Shown here piece by piece: positions 13,676 through 24,955 of a DNA stretch of 64,000 bases (the first letter of the stretch is position 1; the number at the start of each line of letters is the position of its first letter). Made by a program: the position numbers and the translations under genes. Origin of the DNA: Nitrospirillum iridis (GTDB lineage Bacteria; Pseudomonadota; Alphaproteobacteria; Azospirillales; Azospirillaceae); the NCBI RefSeq assembly GCF_014205765.1, contig NZ_JACIIZ010000001.1:587907-651906 (forward strand), written 5' to 3'. Under the pieces are notes generated by a model. The model had not been told where the DNA came from. It saw only the letters and a program-made list of their open reading frames with translations, and made no database searches.

Positions 13676-13989
13676 GCAAGAACGCGAAGCCGTTTGTGAG
13701 CGCCGAGCGCATGTACGATCTGATCGTCGCGCCCGTCATCACCGAAAAGTCCACCCTGGGCTCCGAGCACAACCAGGTCACCTTCCGGGTGCCCCTGGAT
13801 GCGACGAAGCCCGAGATCAAGCAGGCCGTCGAAGGCCTGTTCAAGGTCAAGGTGACGGCCGTCAACACCATCGTCTCGAAGGGCAAGACCAAGCGCTTCC
13901 GGGGCATCGTGGCTCGTCGGTCCGACTTCAAGAAGGCCATCGTGACCCTCGCCGAAGGGCACACGATCGACGTCACCACCGGCGTGTGA
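13672..13989 (+). CDS. rplW: 50S ribosomal protein L23
   Basis: This 105-residue protein sits at the tunnel exit and is the docking site for trigger factor and SRP. The family pattern [15 protein letters not shown] followed by [17 protein letters not shown] is clear. It overlaps rplD by four bases and is 11 bases before rplB. Confidence 0.96.
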   Translation: MSKNAKPFVSAERMYDLIVAPVITEKSTLGSEHNQVTFRVPLDATKPEIKQAVEGLFKVKVTAVNTIVSKGKTKRFRGIVARRSDFKKAIVTLAEGHTIDVTTGV

Positions 13990-14000
13990 GGGCATAAACG

Positions 14001-14828
14001 ATGGCACTTAAGACTTACCGCCCCATTACCCCGAGCCTCCGCCAGCTGGTGCTGGTCGACCGTTCGGAGCTGTACAAGGGCAAGCCGGTTAAGCGTCTGA
14101 CGGAGGGCCTGAGCGGCACCGGCGGTCGTAACAACACCGGTCGCATCACCGCGCGTCGCATGGGCGGCGGCCACAAGCGCCGCTACCGTCTCATCGACTT
14201 CAAGCGCCGGAAGTTCGACGTCCCCGCGACCGTCGAGCGTCTGGAATACGACCCCAACCGGACGGGCTTCATCGCCCTGATCCGGTACCAGGACGGCGAT
14301 CTGGCCTACATCCTGGCTCCGCAGCGCCTGAAGGCCGGTGACGTCGTCGTCGCTGGCGAGAAGGTCGACGTGAAGCCCGGCAACGCCATGCCGCTGAAGA
14401 ACATCCCGGTCGGCACCATCGTCCACAATGTGGAGCTGCGTGCGGGCAAGGGCGGCCAGCTGGCCCGCTCCGCCGGTACGTTCCTGCAGCTGGTGGGTCG
14501 TGACCAGGGTTACGCTCAGCTGAAGCTGCCTTCGGGTGAGCTCCGCATGGTCCGCGGCGAGTGCATGGCCACCATCGGTGCCGTGTCCAACCCCGACCAG
14601 GCCAACACCGTGATCGGCAAGGCCGGTCGCAACCGTTGGCTGGGCCGTCGTCCGTCCGTCCGTGGCGTCGCCATGAACCCGATCGACCACCCGCACGGTG
14701 GTGGTGAAGGCCGTACCTCTGGTGGCCGTCATCCGGTTACCCCATGGGGCAAGCCGACCAAGGGCAAGAAGACGCGTAGCAACAAGAAGACTGACGGGCT
14801 GATTATCCGCCGTCGTCGCTCTAAGTAA
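14001..14828 (+). CDS. rplB: 50S ribosomal protein L2
   Basis: This 275-residue primary 23S rRNA-binding protein is required for subunit association and peptidyl transfer. Diagnostic segments are [15 protein letters not shown] and the C-terminal [20 protein letters not shown], which holds the conserved histidine. Length is normal. Confidence 0.98.
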   Translation: MALKTYRPITPSLRQLVLVDRSELYKGKPVKRLTEGLSGTGGRNNTGRITARRMGGGHKRRYRLIDFKRRKFDVPATVERLEYDPNRTGFIALIRYQDGDLAYILAPQRLKAGDVVVAGEKVDVKPGNAMPLKNIPVGTIVHNVELRAGKGGQLARSAGTFLQLVGRDQGYAQLKLPSGELRMVRGECMATIGAVSNPDQANTVIGKAGRNRWLGRRPSVRGVAMNPIDHPHGGGEGRTSGGRHPVTPWGKPTKGKKTRSNKKTDGLIIRRRRSK

Positions 14829-14840
14829 GGAGTAGGACCC

Positions 14841-15119
14841 GTGACCCGTTCCGTCTGGAAGGGGCCGTTCATCGACGGCTACCTTTTGAAGAAGGCAGAG
14901 AAGGCGCGCGCGTCCGGCCGCAACGAGATCATCAAGATCTGGTCGCGCCGTTCCACGATCCTGCCCCAGTTCGTCGGTCTGACCTTTGGCGTCTACAACG
15001 GCCATAAGTTCCTGCCGGTGCTCGTGACCGAGAACATGATCGGACACAAGTTCGGTGAGTTCTCCCCGACGCGGACTTTCTACGGCCACGCGGCCGACAA
15101 GAAGGCGAAGAGGAAATAA
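14841..15119 (+). CDS. rpsS: 30S ribosomal protein S19
   Basis: The 92-residue protein starts at a GTG at 14841 after [29 protein letters not shown] and [13 protein letters not shown] are family signatures. S19 partners S13 in the 30S head. The stop is one base before the rplV start. Confidence 0.97.
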   Translation: MTRSVWKGPFIDGYLLKKAEKARASGRNEIIKIWSRRSTILPQFVGLTFGVYNGHKFLPVLVTENMIGHKFGEFSPTRTFYGHAADKKAKRK

Positions 15120-15120
15120 A

Positions 15121-15516
15121 ATGAGCAAGCCTCAATCTGAACGGCCTTTCGCCGACAACGAGGCTGCGGCGCACGGCCGGATGATCAAGTCCAGTGCCCG
15201 CAAGCTGAACCTCGTCGCCCAGATGATCCGCGGCAAGGAAGCCGGCCAGGCTCTGGCCATGCTGACCTTCTCCAAGCGCCGTATCGCCGGCGAAGTGAAG
15301 AAGGTTCTGCAGTCGGCCATCGCCAACGCCGAGAACAACCACCAGCTGGACGTCGACCGGCTGGTGGTCGCTTACGCCACCGTGGGCCGCGCCCTGGTGA
15401 TGAAGCGCTTCCATGCCCGGGCCCGCGGTCGCGGCGCCCGTGTCGAGAAGTCTTACAGCAACTTGACCGTGGTCGTGCGTGAACGCGCCGAGCAAGCCAC
15501 GGGGGAGACCGCGTAA
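15121..15516 (+). CDS. rplV: 50S ribosomal protein L22
   Basis: The 131-residue protein lines the exit tunnel; the tip segment [20 protein letters not shown] is present. The frame is open 22 codons further upstream inside rpsS, but the ATG at 15121 immediately after the rpsS stop is the natural start. Intact macrolide-contact loop length is seen, with no obvious resistance deletion. Confidence 0.96.
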   Translation: MSKPQSERPFADNEAAAHGRMIKSSARKLNLVAQMIRGKEAGQALAMLTFSKRRIAGEVKKVLQSAIANAENNHQLDVDRLVVAYATVGRALVMKRFHARARGRGARVEKSYSNLTVVVRERAEQATGETA

Positions 15517-15517
15517 C

Positions 15518-16198
15518 ATGGGTCAGAAAGTCAATCCCATCGGGCTCCGCGTCGGTATCAACCGGACCTGGGACAGCCGCTGGTTCGCCAACCGCGACTA
15601 CGCCACGCTGCTGCACCAGGACCTGCGCCTGCGCAAGCACCTGCAGGGCAAGCTGGCCGCCGCCGGCGCCTCGCGCATCATCATCGAACGTCCGGCCAAG
15701 AAGGCCCGCGTCACCATCCACACGGCCCGTCCGGGTGTGGTGATCGGCAAGAAGGGCGCGGACATCGAGAAGCTGCGCCTTGATCTCAGCCGGATGACCG
15801 GTTCCGAGGTCAGCCTGAACATCGTCGAGATCCGCAAGCCGGAACTCGACGCCCGGCTGATCGCCGAGAACATCGCCAGCCAGCTGGAGCGTCGTGTCGC
15901 CTTCCGTCGCGCCATGAAGCGCGCCGTGCAGTCGGCCATGCGCCTCGGCGCCCAGGGCATCCGTATCAACTGCGGCGGCCGTCTGGGCGGCGCCGAAATC
16001 GCTCGTATGGAGTGGTATCGCGAAGGTCGCGTTCCGCTGCACACGCTGCGCGCCGAGATCGACTACGGCACGGCGACGGCTAAGACCACCTACGGCACCT
16101 GCGGTGTCAAGGTGTGGGTGTTTAAGGGCGAAATTCTGGCGCACGATCCGTTCGCCCAGGACAAGCGCGCCGATCAGCAGCCCGTCGCGGCGCGCTGA
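15518..16198 (+). CDS. rpsC: 30S ribosomal protein S3
   Basis: The 226-residue protein starts [20 protein letters not shown]. It contains a type-2 KH domain with [14 protein letters not shown] at about residues 70-83 and the C-terminal S3 domain ([22 protein letters not shown]). S3 forms part of the mRNA entry channel and its helicase surface. It begins one base after the rplV stop, so translation is probably coupled. Confidence 0.97.
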   Translation: MGQKVNPIGLRVGINRTWDSRWFANRDYATLLHQDLRLRKHLQGKLAAAGASRIIIERPAKKARVTIHTARPGVVIGKKGADIEKLRLDLSRMTGSEVSLNIVEIRKPELDARLIAENIASQLERRVAFRRAMKRAVQSAMRLGAQGIRINCGGRLGGAEIARMEWYREGRVPLHTLRAEIDYGTATAKTTYGTCGVKVWVFKGEILAHDPFAQDKRADQQPVAAR

Positions 16199-16227
16199 GG
16201 GTGAACGGATACTAGAGGGCAATTGCC

Positions 16228-16653
16228 ATGCTGAGTCCGAAACGTACTAAGTACCGCAAGCAGCACAAGGGGCGCATCCACGGCGCCTCCAAGGGCGGCA
16301 CCCAGTTGAACTTCGGCGCCTTTGGCCTGAAGGCGGTCGAACCGGCGCGCATCACCGCGCGCCAGATCGAGGCGGCCCGCCGCGCGATCACCCGTCACAT
16401 GAAGCGTCAGGGCCGGGTCTGGATCCGGATATTCCCGGACGTGCCGGTGTCGAGCAAGCCCGCCGAAGTCCGCATGGGCTCCGGTAAGGGTTCGCCCGAG
16501 TTCTGGGCGGCCCGCGTGGCCCCCGGCCGCATCATGTTCGAGCTGGATGGCGTGCCGGCGGACCTCGCCAAGCGCGCCTTCGAGCTGGCGGCTGCCAAGC
16601 TGCCGATTAAGACCCGATTCATCACCCGCCTGGGTGAGGGAGCTGAGGCATGA
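16228..16653 (+). CDS. rplP: 50S ribosomal protein L16
   Basis: This 141-residue protein helps position tRNA in the A site. [16 protein letters not shown] and [16 protein letters not shown] are diagnostic; the latter contains the loop that is hydroxylated on arginine in some bacteria. It overlaps rpmC by four bases. Confidence 0.97.
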   Translation: MLSPKRTKYRKQHKGRIHGASKGGTQLNFGAFGLKAVEPARITARQIEAARRAITRHMKRQGRVWIRIFPDVPVSSKPAEVRMGSGKGSPEFWAARVAPGRIMFELDGVPADLAKRAFELAAAKLPIKTRFITRLGEGAEA

Positions 16654-16856
16654 CCAAAGCCGTCGACCTGCGCACCAAAAGCGTGGATGAGTTGCAGGAC
16701 CAGCTCTTGCAGCTGAAGAAAGAGCAGTTCAATTTGCGCTTCCAGCGCGCCTCCGGGCAGCTGGAGAATACCGCGCGTGTCGGCCAGGTTCGGCGCGACA
16801 TCGCTCGGATAAAGACCATCCTGGGCCAGCGGGAAACCGCTGCGCCCGTGTCCTGA
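16650..16856 (+). CDS. rpmC: 50S ribosomal protein L29
   Basis: This 68-residue, two-helix protein at the tunnel exit next to L23 contains [19 protein letters not shown] and [11 protein letters not shown]. Its ATG overlaps the rplP stop (ATGA). Confidence 0.96.
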   Translation: MTKAVDLRTKSVDELQDQLLQLKKEQFNLRFQRASGQLENTARVGQVRRDIARIKTILGQRETAAPVS

Positions 16857-16870
16857 CAGGGGGAAGCGTT

Positions 16871-17128
16871 ATGCCCCGGCGTGTTTTGCAGGGCACGGTT
16901 GTGAGTGACAAGGGCGACAAGACCGTCATCGTGCTGGTCGAGCGTCGTGTTATGCACCCCGTGTACAAGAAGTTTATTAAGCAGTCGAAGAAGTATGCTG
17001 CTCATGACGAGCAGAATGCTTATAAGGCTGGCGACACGGTCACCATCGAGGAATGCCGTCCGATTTCCAAGCGGAAGCGGTGGGCCGTCGTCGTGGAAAG
17101 CGCCGCCCCTTCGGGCGCCGCCGTCTAA
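16871..17128 (+). CDS. rpsQ: 30S ribosomal protein S17
   Basis: This 85-residue OB-fold 16S rRNA-binding protein contains [20 protein letters not shown] and [14 protein letters not shown], both typical. It follows rpmC by 14 bases. Confidence 0.96.
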   Translation: MPRRVLQGTVVSDKGDKTVIVLVERRVMHPVYKKFIKQSKKYAAHDEQNAYKAGDTVTIEECRPISKRKRWAVVVESAAPSGAAV

Positions 17129-17153
17129 CTGTTTTGCTTAAGGAAGCCAAACC

Positions 17154-17522
17154 ATGATCCAGATGCAAACCAACCTGGAGGTCGCTGACAACAGCGGCGC
17201 GCGCCGGGTGCAGTGCATCAAGGTGCTGGGCGGCTCCATGCGGAAGGTCGCGGCCGTTGGCGACGTTATCGTCGTCTCGGTCAAGGAGGCCATTCCGCGG
17301 GGCCGCGTTAAGAAGGGTGACGTGCATCGCGCCGTCATCGTTCGCACCGCGAAGGAAATCCGTCGTACCGACGGTTCCGCTATCCGCTTCGACCGCAACG
17401 CGGCCGTGCTCATCAACAAGCAGGGTGAGCCGATCGGGACCCGTATCTTCGGGCCGGTTACGCGTGAGCTGCGCGCCAAGAAGTTCATGAAGATCATCTC
17501 CCTGGCGCCGGAGGTCCTGTAA
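17154..17522 (+). CDS. rplN: 50S ribosomal protein L14
   Basis: This 122-residue protein contributes to intersubunit bridges. [20 protein letters not shown] and [20 protein letters not shown] match the family end to end. The stop codon abuts the rplX start with no spacer. Confidence 0.98.
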   Translation: MIQMQTNLEVADNSGARRVQCIKVLGGSMRKVAAVGDVIVVSVKEAIPRGRVKKGDVHRAVIVRTAKEIRRTDGSAIRFDRNAAVLINKQGEPIGTRIFGPVTRELRAKKFMKIISLAPEVL

Positions 17523-17837
17523 ATGTCGAAGATTAAGAAGGCCGACAAGGTCATCATCATCGCCGGCAAGGACAAGGGCAAGCAGGGCGAGGTGATCGCG
17601 GTCCTGCCGAAGGAGAACCGCGTCAAGGTGCGCGGCGTGAACCTGGTCAAGAAGCACCAGCGTCCGACTCCGACCCAGCAGGGCGGCATCGTTGAGCTGG
17701 AGGCGTTCATCGACGTCTCCAACGTCGCTCATGTCGACCCCAAGACCAACAAGCCGACCCGCGTCGGCTACCGGATCCTGGAGGACGGCCGCAAGGTCCG
17801 TTTCGCCAAGGTGTCCGGTGAAGTCATCGACCTGTGA
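17523..17837 (+). CDS. rplX: 50S ribosomal protein L24
   Basis: This 104-residue assembly initiator binds the 5' end of 23S rRNA. It has the KOW motif in [19 protein letters not shown]. The ATG follows the rplN stop directly. Confidence 0.97.
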   Translation: MSKIKKADKVIIIAGKDKGKQGEVIAVLPKENRVKVRGVNLVKKHQRPTPTQQGGIVELEAFIDVSNVAHVDPKTNKPTRVGYRILEDGRKVRFAKVSGEVIDL

Positions 17838-17845
17838 GGGGCGTT

Positions 17846-18388
17846 ATGGCTGCCAGGCTCAAAGAACATTACGATTCCGTCGTCCGCGCGTCGCTGAAGA
17901 GCGAATTCAACTACGCCAACGATCTGGAAGTGCCGCGGATCGAAAAGATCATCATTAACATGGGCGTTGGCGAAGCCACCTCCGATGGTAAGAAGATCAA
18001 CGCCGCCGTCTCCGACCTGACCGCGCTGTCCGGTCAGAAGCCGGTGGTGACCCGCGCCCGCAAGTCCATCGCGCAGTTCAAGCTGCGCGAAGGCATGGCC
18101 ATTGGTTGCAAGGTGACCTTGCGCCGTGAGCGCATGTACGAGTTCCTCGACCGTCTGATCACGATTGCCCTGCCGCGCGTCCGCGACTTCCGCGGCGTGT
18201 CGGGCACGAGCTTCGACGGCCGTGGCAACTACGCCATGGGTCTCAAGGAGCAGATCATTTTCCCGGAAATCGACTACGACCGCGTCGATGAAATCCGGGG
18301 GATGGACATCATCATCGTCACCACGGCGAAGACCGACAAGGAGGCCAAGGCCCTCCTGAAGGGCTTCCAGATGCCGTTCTCGAACTGA
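17846..18388 (+). CDS. rplE: 50S ribosomal protein L5
   Basis: This 180-residue 5S rRNA-binding protein contains [13 protein letters not shown] and [18 protein letters not shown]. An overlapping GTG at 17834 would couple to the rplX stop. However, the ATG at 17846, eight to nine bases after GAGGGG, begins [12 protein letters not shown] as in the family and was preferred. Confidence 0.96.
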   Translation: MAARLKEHYDSVVRASLKSEFNYANDLEVPRIEKIIINMGVGEATSDGKKINAAVSDLTALSGQKPVVTRARKSIAQFKLREGMAIGCKVTLRRERMYEFLDRLITIALPRVRDFRGVSGTSFDGRGNYAMGLKEQIIFPEIDYDRVDEIRGMDIIIVTTAKTDKEAKALLKGFQMPFSN

Positions 18389-18404
18389 ACGGCAGGAGCT
18401 TCCC

Positions 18405-18710
18405 ATGGCCAAGACCAGTTCTGTTGAAAAGAACAAGCGCCGTGCCCGCCTGGCTAAGCAGTACGCGGGTAAGCGCAACGCGCTGAAGGCGATCGCTTCC
18501 GATCGCACTCTGCCGCCCGAGGAGCGGTTCGCCGCCCGCCTCAAGCTCGCCGAACTGCCGCGCAACTCCAGCCCGACCCGCATCCGTAACCGGTGCGAGT
18601 TGAGCGGTCGTCCGCGTGCGTTTTACCGTAAGTTTAAGCTGTCTCGTATTGCCCTGCGCGACCTGGCCTCGACCGGCCAGATCCCGGGCATGACGAAGTC
18701 CAGCTGGTAA
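18405..18710 (+). CDS. rpsN: 30S ribosomal protein S14 (zinc-free type)
   Basis: This 101-residue long-form S14 ends [20 protein letters not shown]. It has only one of the cysteines that make a zinc ribbon, so it is the C-minus, zinc-independent form usual in proteobacteria. Confidence 0.97.
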   Translation: MAKTSSVEKNKRRARLAKQYAGKRNALKAIASDRTLPPEERFAARLKLAELPRNSSPTRIRNRCELSGRPRAFYRKFKLSRIALRDLASTGQIPGMTKSSW

Positions 18711-18725
18711 TCGGAGGTTCGGGAA

Positions 18726-19124
18726 ATGGCGTTGAGCGATCCCTTGGGCGATATGCTGACCCGCATCCGTAATGGACAGCGGGCCCGCATGCAGTCTGTC
18801 ACCAGCCCGGCCTCGAAGCTGCGCACCAACGTTCTGGAGGTGCTGAAGCGCGAGGGTTACATCCGTGGCTACTCCCTGGACACGGTTCGTCCGGGCGTCC
18901 ATAGCGTGCGTATCGAGCTGAAGTATCACGAAGGCGAGCCTGTCATTAAGCAGGTGCAGCGCGTGTCGAAGCCCGGCCGCCGCATTTACTCCAAGATCGC
19001 TGATCTGCCGCGGGTCTTTAATGGCCTCGGCATCTCGATCCTGTCGACGCCGCGTGGCGTTATGTCGGACAGCGAGGCCCGTGCCGCCAATGTTGGCGGC
19101 GAGGTCCTCTGCAAAGTGTTCTAA
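18726..19124 (+). CDS. rpsH: 30S ribosomal protein S8
   Basis: This 132-residue central-domain organiser contains [17 protein letters not shown] and the C-terminal [20 protein letters not shown]. In E. coli S8 is the translational repressor of the spc operon. It has a GGAGG-like site before the ATG. Confidence 0.97.
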   Translation: MALSDPLGDMLTRIRNGQRARMQSVTSPASKLRTNVLEVLKREGYIRGYSLDTVRPGVHSVRIELKYHEGEPVIKQVQRVSKPGRRIYSKIADLPRVFNGLGISILSTPRGVMSDSEARAANVGGEVLCKVF

Positions 19125-19136
19125 GGAGCTGGCCAC

Positions 19137-19670
19137 ATGTCTCGTATCGGCAAGCATCCGGTGGCTGTTCCGGCTGGCGTGACCGTTCAGGTCACCGGCC
19201 AGGACATCACCGTGAAGGGCAAGCTGGGCCAGCTCAGCTTGACCCTGGTTGACGACATCTCCGCCACGCTGGAAGGCGGTGCGCTGGTGGTGAAGCCCCG
19301 CACGGAGAGCCGCAAGGCTCGCGTGAACTGGGCCACCTCCCGCACGCTGCTGGCCAACATGGTCAAGGGTGTCGATGCAGGCTTCACCAAGAACCTCGAG
19401 ATCACCGGCGTGGGTTATAAGGCCGCTGTCCAGGGCCAGGAATTGCTCCTGAACCTGGGCTTCAGCCATGACGTGCGCTATCAGATCCCGGCGGGCATCT
19501 CGATGAAGTGCGACAAGCCCACCTCTATCGCCATCACCGGGTTCGACAAGCAAAAGGTCGGCCAGGTCGCGGCTGAGATCCGCGCGTACCGTCCGCCCGA
19601 GCCCTACAAGGGCAAGGGCGTCAAGTATGCGGACGAGGTGATCATCCGCAAAGAAGGCAAGAAGAAGTAA
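19137..19670 (+). CDS. rplF: 50S ribosomal protein L6
   Basis: This 177-residue protein lies near the factor-binding site. It starts [17 protein letters not shown] and ends [18 protein letters not shown], both hallmark segments. Two repeated L6 folds fit the length. Confidence 0.97.
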   Translation: MSRIGKHPVAVPAGVTVQVTGQDITVKGKLGQLSLTLVDDISATLEGGALVVKPRTESRKARVNWATSRTLLANMVKGVDAGFTKNLEITGVGYKAAVQGQELLLNLGFSHDVRYQIPAGISMKCDKPTSIAITGFDKQKVGQVAAEIRAYRPPEPYKGKGVKYADEVIIRKEGKKK

Positions 19671-19681
19671 GGCGCACGATC

Positions 19682-20044
19682 ATGAGCAATGCGAAAGTTC
19701 TGAGCGCGCGCCGCAAGCAGCGGGTGCGCACACGGGTCCGGAAGCTGGGCCAGGGGCGTCCGCGCCTCTCGGTGTTCCGTTCCAGCCAGCACATCTACGC
19801 CCAGGTCATCGACGACGTGGCCGGCCAGACCAAGGCCGCTGCCTCGTCCATCGACAAGGCCCTGCGCGAGGCGCTGAAGACCGGTGCCGATATCGAGGCG
19901 GCCAAGGCCGTCGGCAAGCTGATTGCCGAACGGGCCAAGGAAGCCGGCATCACGGAAGTGGTGTTCGATCGCGGTTCTTACCTGTTCCATGGCCGGGTCA
20001 AGGCCCTGGCCGACGCCGCGCGCGAAGCCGGCCTGCAGTTCTAA
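19682..20044 (+). CDS. rplR: 50S ribosomal protein L18
   Basis: This 120-residue 5S rRNA-binding protein contains [20 protein letters not shown] and the [20 protein letters not shown] end. It partners L5 in the 5S particle. Confidence 0.97.
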   Translation: MSNAKVLSARRKQRVRTRVRKLGQGRPRLSVFRSSQHIYAQVIDDVAGQTKAAASSIDKALREALKTGADIEAAKAVGKLIAERAKEAGITEVVFDRGSYLFHGRVKALADAAREAGLQF

Positions 20045-20056
20045 GGGGTAGCGATT

Positions 20057-20659
20057 ATGGCACGTAACGAAAGGGACGGCGGCAACAGCGGCGGTCGCGA
20101 GCGTGGCGGAGACCGGGATCGTACGCCCCGGGACCGCGAGGAAAGCGAGCTGGTAGAAAAGCTCGTTGGTATTAACCGCGTCGCCAAGGTGGTGAAGGGT
20201 GGCCGTCGTTTCGGCTTCGCCGCCCTGGTCGTGGTGGGTGACGCCAAGGGTCGCGTCGGCGTTGGTTCGGGCAAGGCCCGCGAAGTGCCGGAAGCCATCC
20301 GCAAGGCGACCGACCAGGCCAAGCGCTCCATGATCCGCGTTCCGCTCCGTGAGGGCCGGACGCTGCATCATGACGTGCATGGTCACTTTGGCGCCGGCCG
20401 GGTGGTGCTGCGCACCGCCGACGCCGGTACCGGCATCATCGCCGGTGGTCCGATGCGCGCGATCTTCGAGGCTCTCGGCGTCCAGGACGTCGTGACCAAG
20501 TCGGTCGGCACCTCGAACCCGCACAACATGATCAAGGCGACCTTCGACGCCCTGTCCCAGTGCGTCAGCCCCCGCGCCGTCGCCGCTCGCCGTGGCCGTC
20601 GCGTCAGCGACATCCTGGGCCGCCGCGAGGCCGGTGCCGAGGTGAAGGAGAGCGCGTGA
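20057..20659 (+). CDS. rpsE: 30S ribosomal protein S5
   Basis: The 200-residue protein has the double-stranded RNA-binding-like N domain ([20 protein letters not shown]) and the S5 C domain. It carries a Gly/Arg/Asp-rich N-terminal extension of about 25 residues, longer than in E. coli. Its TGA overlaps the rpmD start (TGATG). Confidence 0.97.
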   Translation: MARNERDGGNSGGRERGGDRDRTPRDREESELVEKLVGINRVAKVVKGGRRFGFAALVVVGDAKGRVGVGSGKAREVPEAIRKATDQAKRSMIRVPLREGRTLHHDVHGHFGAGRVVLRTADAGTGIIAGGPMRAIFEALGVQDVVTKSVGTSNPHNMIKATFDALSQCVSPRAVAARRGRRVSDILGRREAGAEVKESA

Positions 20660-20850
20660 TGAGCGAGAAGAACACCGTCATCGTGACCCAAATCGGCAGC
20701 CCCATCGGCCGCCAGAAGGACCAGCGGGCGACGCTGGTGGGTCTTGGTCTCAACAAGCTGCACCGTACCAGCGAGCTGGAGGATACTCCTTCGGTCCGCG
20801 GTATGATCGCCAAGGTGCAGCACCTCGTGCGCGTCGAGAAGGCCTCCTGA
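20659..20850 (+). CDS. rpmD: 50S ribosomal protein L30
   Basis: This 63-residue protein contains [20 protein letters not shown] and [19 protein letters not shown], typical of bacterial L30. The ATG overlaps the rpsE stop by one base, so its translation is probably coupled. The frame is open further upstream, but only inside rpsE. Confidence 0.96.
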   Translation: MSEKNTVIVTQIGSPIGRQKDQRATLVGLGLNKLHRTSELEDTPSVRGMIAKVQHLVRVEKAS

Positions 20851-20883
20851 GGCCTTCCCGATACGGCTTGAAGGGATAAAGTC

Positions 20884-21357
20884 ATGAAGCTTACGGATAT
20901 TCGCGACAACCCGGGCGCCCGCAAGGCGCCCACCCGGGTTGGTCGGGGCATCGGCTCCGGCAAGGGCAAGACCGGCGGCCGTGGCGTGAAGGGTCAGACC
21001 TCGCGTTCCGGCGTGTCGATCAATGGCTTCGAAGGCGGTCAGATGCCCCTGCATCGCCGTCTGCCGAAGCGTGGTTTCAACAATCTGTTCGGCACCGATT
21101 ACGCGGTGGTGAACGTGGGCACCGTGCAGAAGGCCATCGATGAAGGCCGTCTGAACGCCGCCGACGTGATCACCGCCGAGATCCTGGTGGGTGCCGGCCT
21201 GGTGCGCGCTACCCGCGACGGTGTGCGTCTGCTGGCCAAGGGCAGCATCACCGCGAAGGTGGCGTTTGACGTCGCCGGCGCCTCCGCCGCGGCCGTGGCC
21301 GCCGTGGAAGCCGCTGGTGGTTCCGTCAAGGTGCCCGCCGAAGCTGCTGCCGAGTGA
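20884..21357 (+). CDS. rplO: 50S ribosomal protein L15
   Basis: This 157-residue late-assembly protein contains [20 protein letters not shown] and [18 protein letters not shown], which identify it. It is the last gene before two successive terminator-like hairpins, so it probably ends a transcript. Confidence 0.97.
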   Translation: MKLTDIRDNPGARKAPTRVGRGIGSGKGKTGGRGVKGQTSRSGVSINGFEGGQMPLHRRLPKRGFNNLFGTDYAVVNVGTVQKAIDEGRLNAADVITAEILVGAGLVRATRDGVRLLAKGSITAKVAFDVAGASAAAVAAVEAAGGSVKVPAEAAAE

Positions 21358-21369
21358 TTTAAGGAAGTG

Positions 21370-21414
21370 CGGCCGGCGTTCGTGATAAAAGCGAGCGTCG
21401 GCCGTCTTTCTTTC
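21370..21414 (+). terminator. Terminator-like hairpin after rplO, first of two
   Basis: A 13-base stem (21370-21382 with 21392-21404, including two G-U pairs) encloses a 9-base loop and is followed by TCTTTCTTTC. The structure has the layout of an intrinsic terminator. Confidence 0.7.
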
Positions 21415-21452
21415 TGCCGCAGGTCTCCCCATCTGGGGTGGGACCCATCAGG

Positions 21453-21479
21453 GGGACCGGCGACGGTCCCTTTTCTTTT
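21453..21479 (+). terminator. Terminator-like hairpin after rplO, second of two
   Basis: GGGACCG (21453-21459) pairs with CGGTCCC (21464-21470) around a GCGA tetraloop, followed by TTTTCTTTT. It lies just upstream of the probable secY promoter. Confidence 0.7.
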
Positions 21480-21485
21480 GTCCTT

Positions 21486-21513
21486 TTGTACCGTCTGTGC
21501 CGCGCCATATAGG
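21486..21513 (+). promoter_or_regulatory. Candidate secY-adk promoter
   Basis: TTGTAC (21486-21491) and TATAGG (21508-21513) are 16 bases apart. Position immediately after two terminator hairpins and 24 bases before secY fits an internal promoter. The match to consensus is only moderate. Confidence 0.45.
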
Positions 21514-21536
21514 GCGCCTCGATAGGAACGGATTCC

Positions 21537-22867
<1,331 letters not shown>

Positions 22868-22871
<4 letters not shown>

Positions 22872-23515
22872 ACCTGATTCTTCTGGGGCCGCCGGGTGCC
22901 GGCAAGGGGACGCAGGCGCAGCGGCTAGAGCGGAAGTTCGGGTTGGTGCAGTTGTCGACGGGTGACATGTTGCGGGCGCTGGTCGCCGGCGGCAGCCCGC
23001 TGGGCGCTCAGGCCAAGGAGATCATGGGTGCCGGCAAGCTGATGCCGGACGCGCTGATGGTCGAGATGATCGCCGACCGCATCACCCAGCCGGATTGCGC
23101 CAAGGGTTTCATCTTGGACGGTTTTCCCCGTACGGTTCCGCAGGCCGAAGCTTTGGATCGCATGTTGGCGGAGAAAAGCCTGAAGCTCGACCACATCATT
23201 GAGATGGTGGTCGACGACGCCGCCCTGGTGGAGCGCGTGACCGGGCGCTATACCTGCGCCAAGTGCGGCGCCGGTTACCACGACTCCTTCCACCAGCCCA
23301 AGGTCGCCGGCGTCTGCGACATCTGCGGGTCGACCGAATTCAAGCGTCGCGCCGATGACAACGCCGAGACCTTCACCAAGCGTCTGGCTGAGTATCATGC
23401 GCTGACGGCGCCCATCCTGCCCTATTACAAGGGCAAGGGCGTGCTGAAGCAGGTCGACGGCATGGCGGAGATCGACGAGGTCACCCGGCAGCTGGAAGCT
23501 ATCCTCGGCGTCTGA
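22868..23515 (+). CDS. adk: Adenylate kinase (zinc-LID type)
   Basis: The 215-residue enzyme interconverts ATP and AMP with two ADP. GPPGAGKGTQA is the P-loop and LDGFPRTVPQAEALD is the NMP-binding signature. The LID domain contains four cysteines in CAKC and CDIC pairs (about residues 130-156), indicating a structural zinc site, unlike the zinc-free E. coli enzyme. It is coupled to secY through an ATGA overlap and followed by a strong terminator. Confidence 0.98.
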
Positions 23516-23552
23516 GTCCCCTGGGCGGATGCCGATGGGATGACTAAGGAAG

Positions 23553-23584
23553 GGCCGCTTCCCCGGGAGGGGAGGCGGCCTTTT
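23553..23584 (+). terminator. Intrinsic terminator after adk
   Basis: GGCCGCTTCCCC (23553-23564) pairs with GGGGAGGCGGCC (23569-23580) with one G-U pair around a GGGA loop, followed by TTTT. It ends the secY-adk transcript. Confidence 0.85.
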
Positions 23585-23649
23585 CCACGTTGGCCCCCCC
23601 CCACTCGATCGCGTGCGTTTAGAGAGGGGCGGTACCCTCGCTGGCGCTG

Positions 23650-23677
23650 TTGACATGTGGTCGCGCCTGCGTATACT
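23650..23677 (+). promoter_or_regulatory. Strong predicted promoter of the alpha operon
   Basis: TTGACA (23650-23655) and TATACT (23672-23677) are separated by 16 bases, an almost perfect sigma-70 match. It follows the adk terminator and precedes rpsM by about 260 bases. Confidence 0.75.
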
Positions 23678-23683
23678 CCCGCA

Positions 23684-23940
23684 TCCGATCAATCCCGTGC
23701 CTTCGCGGCTTGGGAGGGATTCGGAAAACCGGCTTCGGCCTGCGCCTTTTGAGGTGGCGGGGCGGGGTTGGTTCGTATGTGCATTTGGAGATCCCGGATT
23801 TCCGGGACTTCTTCGGATGAGATGCCTCGAAGTTCGTCGGTCATCCCCGCCACGGGGGCCGGTGTTCAGGCGGGGTGTGGACGAAGATCGCACCGTCCTG
23901 GCGACAATGCCGGGACGGGCATGAAAGATGGAGAGAGCGC
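23684..23940 (+). promoter_or_regulatory. Long untranslated leader of rpsM
   Basis: From the predicted start near 23684 to the GTG of rpsM there are about 255 bases without a convincing gene. Small open frames here lack ribosome-binding sites and family character. In E. coli the alpha operon leader folds into a pseudoknot bound by S4, but rpsD is absent from this operon. What, if anything, binds this leader is unknown. Confidence 0.4.
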
Positions 23941-24309
23941 GTGGCGCGTATCGCTGGCGTTAATATTCCCACCGCGAAGCGGGTGGAGATCGCCCTTCAG
24001 TACATTCACGGCATCGGTCCCTTCATGGCGAAGGAGATCTGCGGCAAGGTTGGCATTCCCCTGGAGCGCCGCGTGCATCAGCTGACCGACGACGAAGTCC
24101 TGCGTATCCGCGAAGTCATCGACAGCGACTATTCGGTCGAAGGCGACCTGCGTCGCTCCGTCGCCATGAACATCAAGCGGCTCATGGACATGGCTTGCTA
24201 CCGTGGTCTGCGTCACCGTCGGGGCCTGCCGGTCCGCGGTCAGCGCACCCACACCAACGCGCGGACCCGCAAGGGCCCGGCCAAGCCGATCGCCGGTAAG
24301 AAGAAGTAA
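23941..24309 (+). CDS. rpsM: 30S ribosomal protein S13
   Basis: The 122-residue protein starts at a GTG ([20 protein letters not shown]) preceded by GGAGAG. The longer open frame upstream adds 22 residues with no family match. S13 is in the 30S head and contacts tRNA; the C-terminal [14 protein letters not shown] tail is present. It is the first gene of the rpsM-rpsK-rpoA-rplQ unit. rpmJ, which precedes rpsM in E. coli, is absent. Confidence 0.96.
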   Translation: MARIAGVNIPTAKRVEIALQYIHGIGPFMAKEICGKVGIPLERRVHQLTDDEVLRIREVIDSDYSVEGDLRRSVAMNIKRLMDMACYRGLRHRRGLPVRGQRTHTNARTRKGPAKPIAGKKK

Positions 24310-24328
24310 GCTGAAGGACTGATAAGAA

Positions 24329-24727
24329 ATGGCAAAGCCCAATGCTTCTGCCGCCCGGCTTCGTCGCCGCGAGCGCAAGAACATCACCTCGGGCGTGGCG
24401 CATGTGAACGCCTCGTTCAACAACACCATGATCACCATCACCGATGCCCAGGGCAACACCATCGCCTGGTCCTCGTCGGGCATGATGGGCTTCAAGGGTT
24501 CGCGCAAGTCCACCCCCTACGCCGCCCAGATGGCCGCCGAAGACGCGGGCCGCAAGGCCCAGGAACACGGCATGCGCACCCTGGAAGTGGAAGTGAAGGG
24601 GCCGGGTTCGGGCCGCGAGTCCGCCCTGCGCGCCCTGCAGTCGGTCGGCTTCCAGATCACGTCCATCCGCGACGTGACGCCGATCCCGCACAACGGCGTT
24701 CGCCCGCCGAAGAAGCGTCGCGTCTGA
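24329..24727 (+). CDS. rpsK: 30S ribosomal protein S11
   Basis: This 132-residue platform protein near the E site contains [19 protein letters not shown] and [19 protein letters not shown], both diagnostic. It ends in the usual basic PPKKRRV tail. Confidence 0.98.
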   Translation: MAKPNASAARLRRRERKNITSGVAHVNASFNNTMITITDAQGNTIAWSSSGMMGFKGSRKSTPYAAQMAAEDAGRKAQEHGMRTLEVEVKGPGSGRESALRALQSVGFQITSIRDVTPIPHNGVRPPKKRRV

Positions 24728-24740
24728 TTCTACCGATTAC

Positions 24741-24890
24741 GGAAGGGCCCTTCGCGGGCCCTTCCGGCCCAACGCTTCCGCGTTTCCCCGCCGCCCCGGG
24801 ACGGGCGTCCGCATGCCATCGCGGACGTTCACGCATGGGGGAGGTGGTCTGGCACCAGGAGAAGGCGCCGGTCTTTGGGCCGGCGCCTTC
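24741..24890 (+). promoter_or_regulatory. Two GC hairpins in the rpsK-rpoA spacer
   Basis: GGAAGGGCCC (24741-24750) pairs with GGGCCCTTCC (24756-24765) around a TTCGC loop. GAAGGCGCCGG (24861-24871) pairs with CCGGCGCCTTC (24880-24890) around an 8-base loop. Neither is followed by a T run, so they are more likely mRNA processing, stabilising or partial attenuation elements than terminators. The 228-base gap contains no gene. Confidence 0.45.
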
Positions 24891-24955
24891 CTCCACGCCA
24901 GGCAGCGGTGAAACCGGGTGTCGTGTCCTCCTGATGGCATTAGAGGCAGCTACCC

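Noticed and set aside
23613-23924. Small ORFs in the rpsM leader
   Set aside because: No ribosome-binding site or family character; they lie within the probable untranslated leader.
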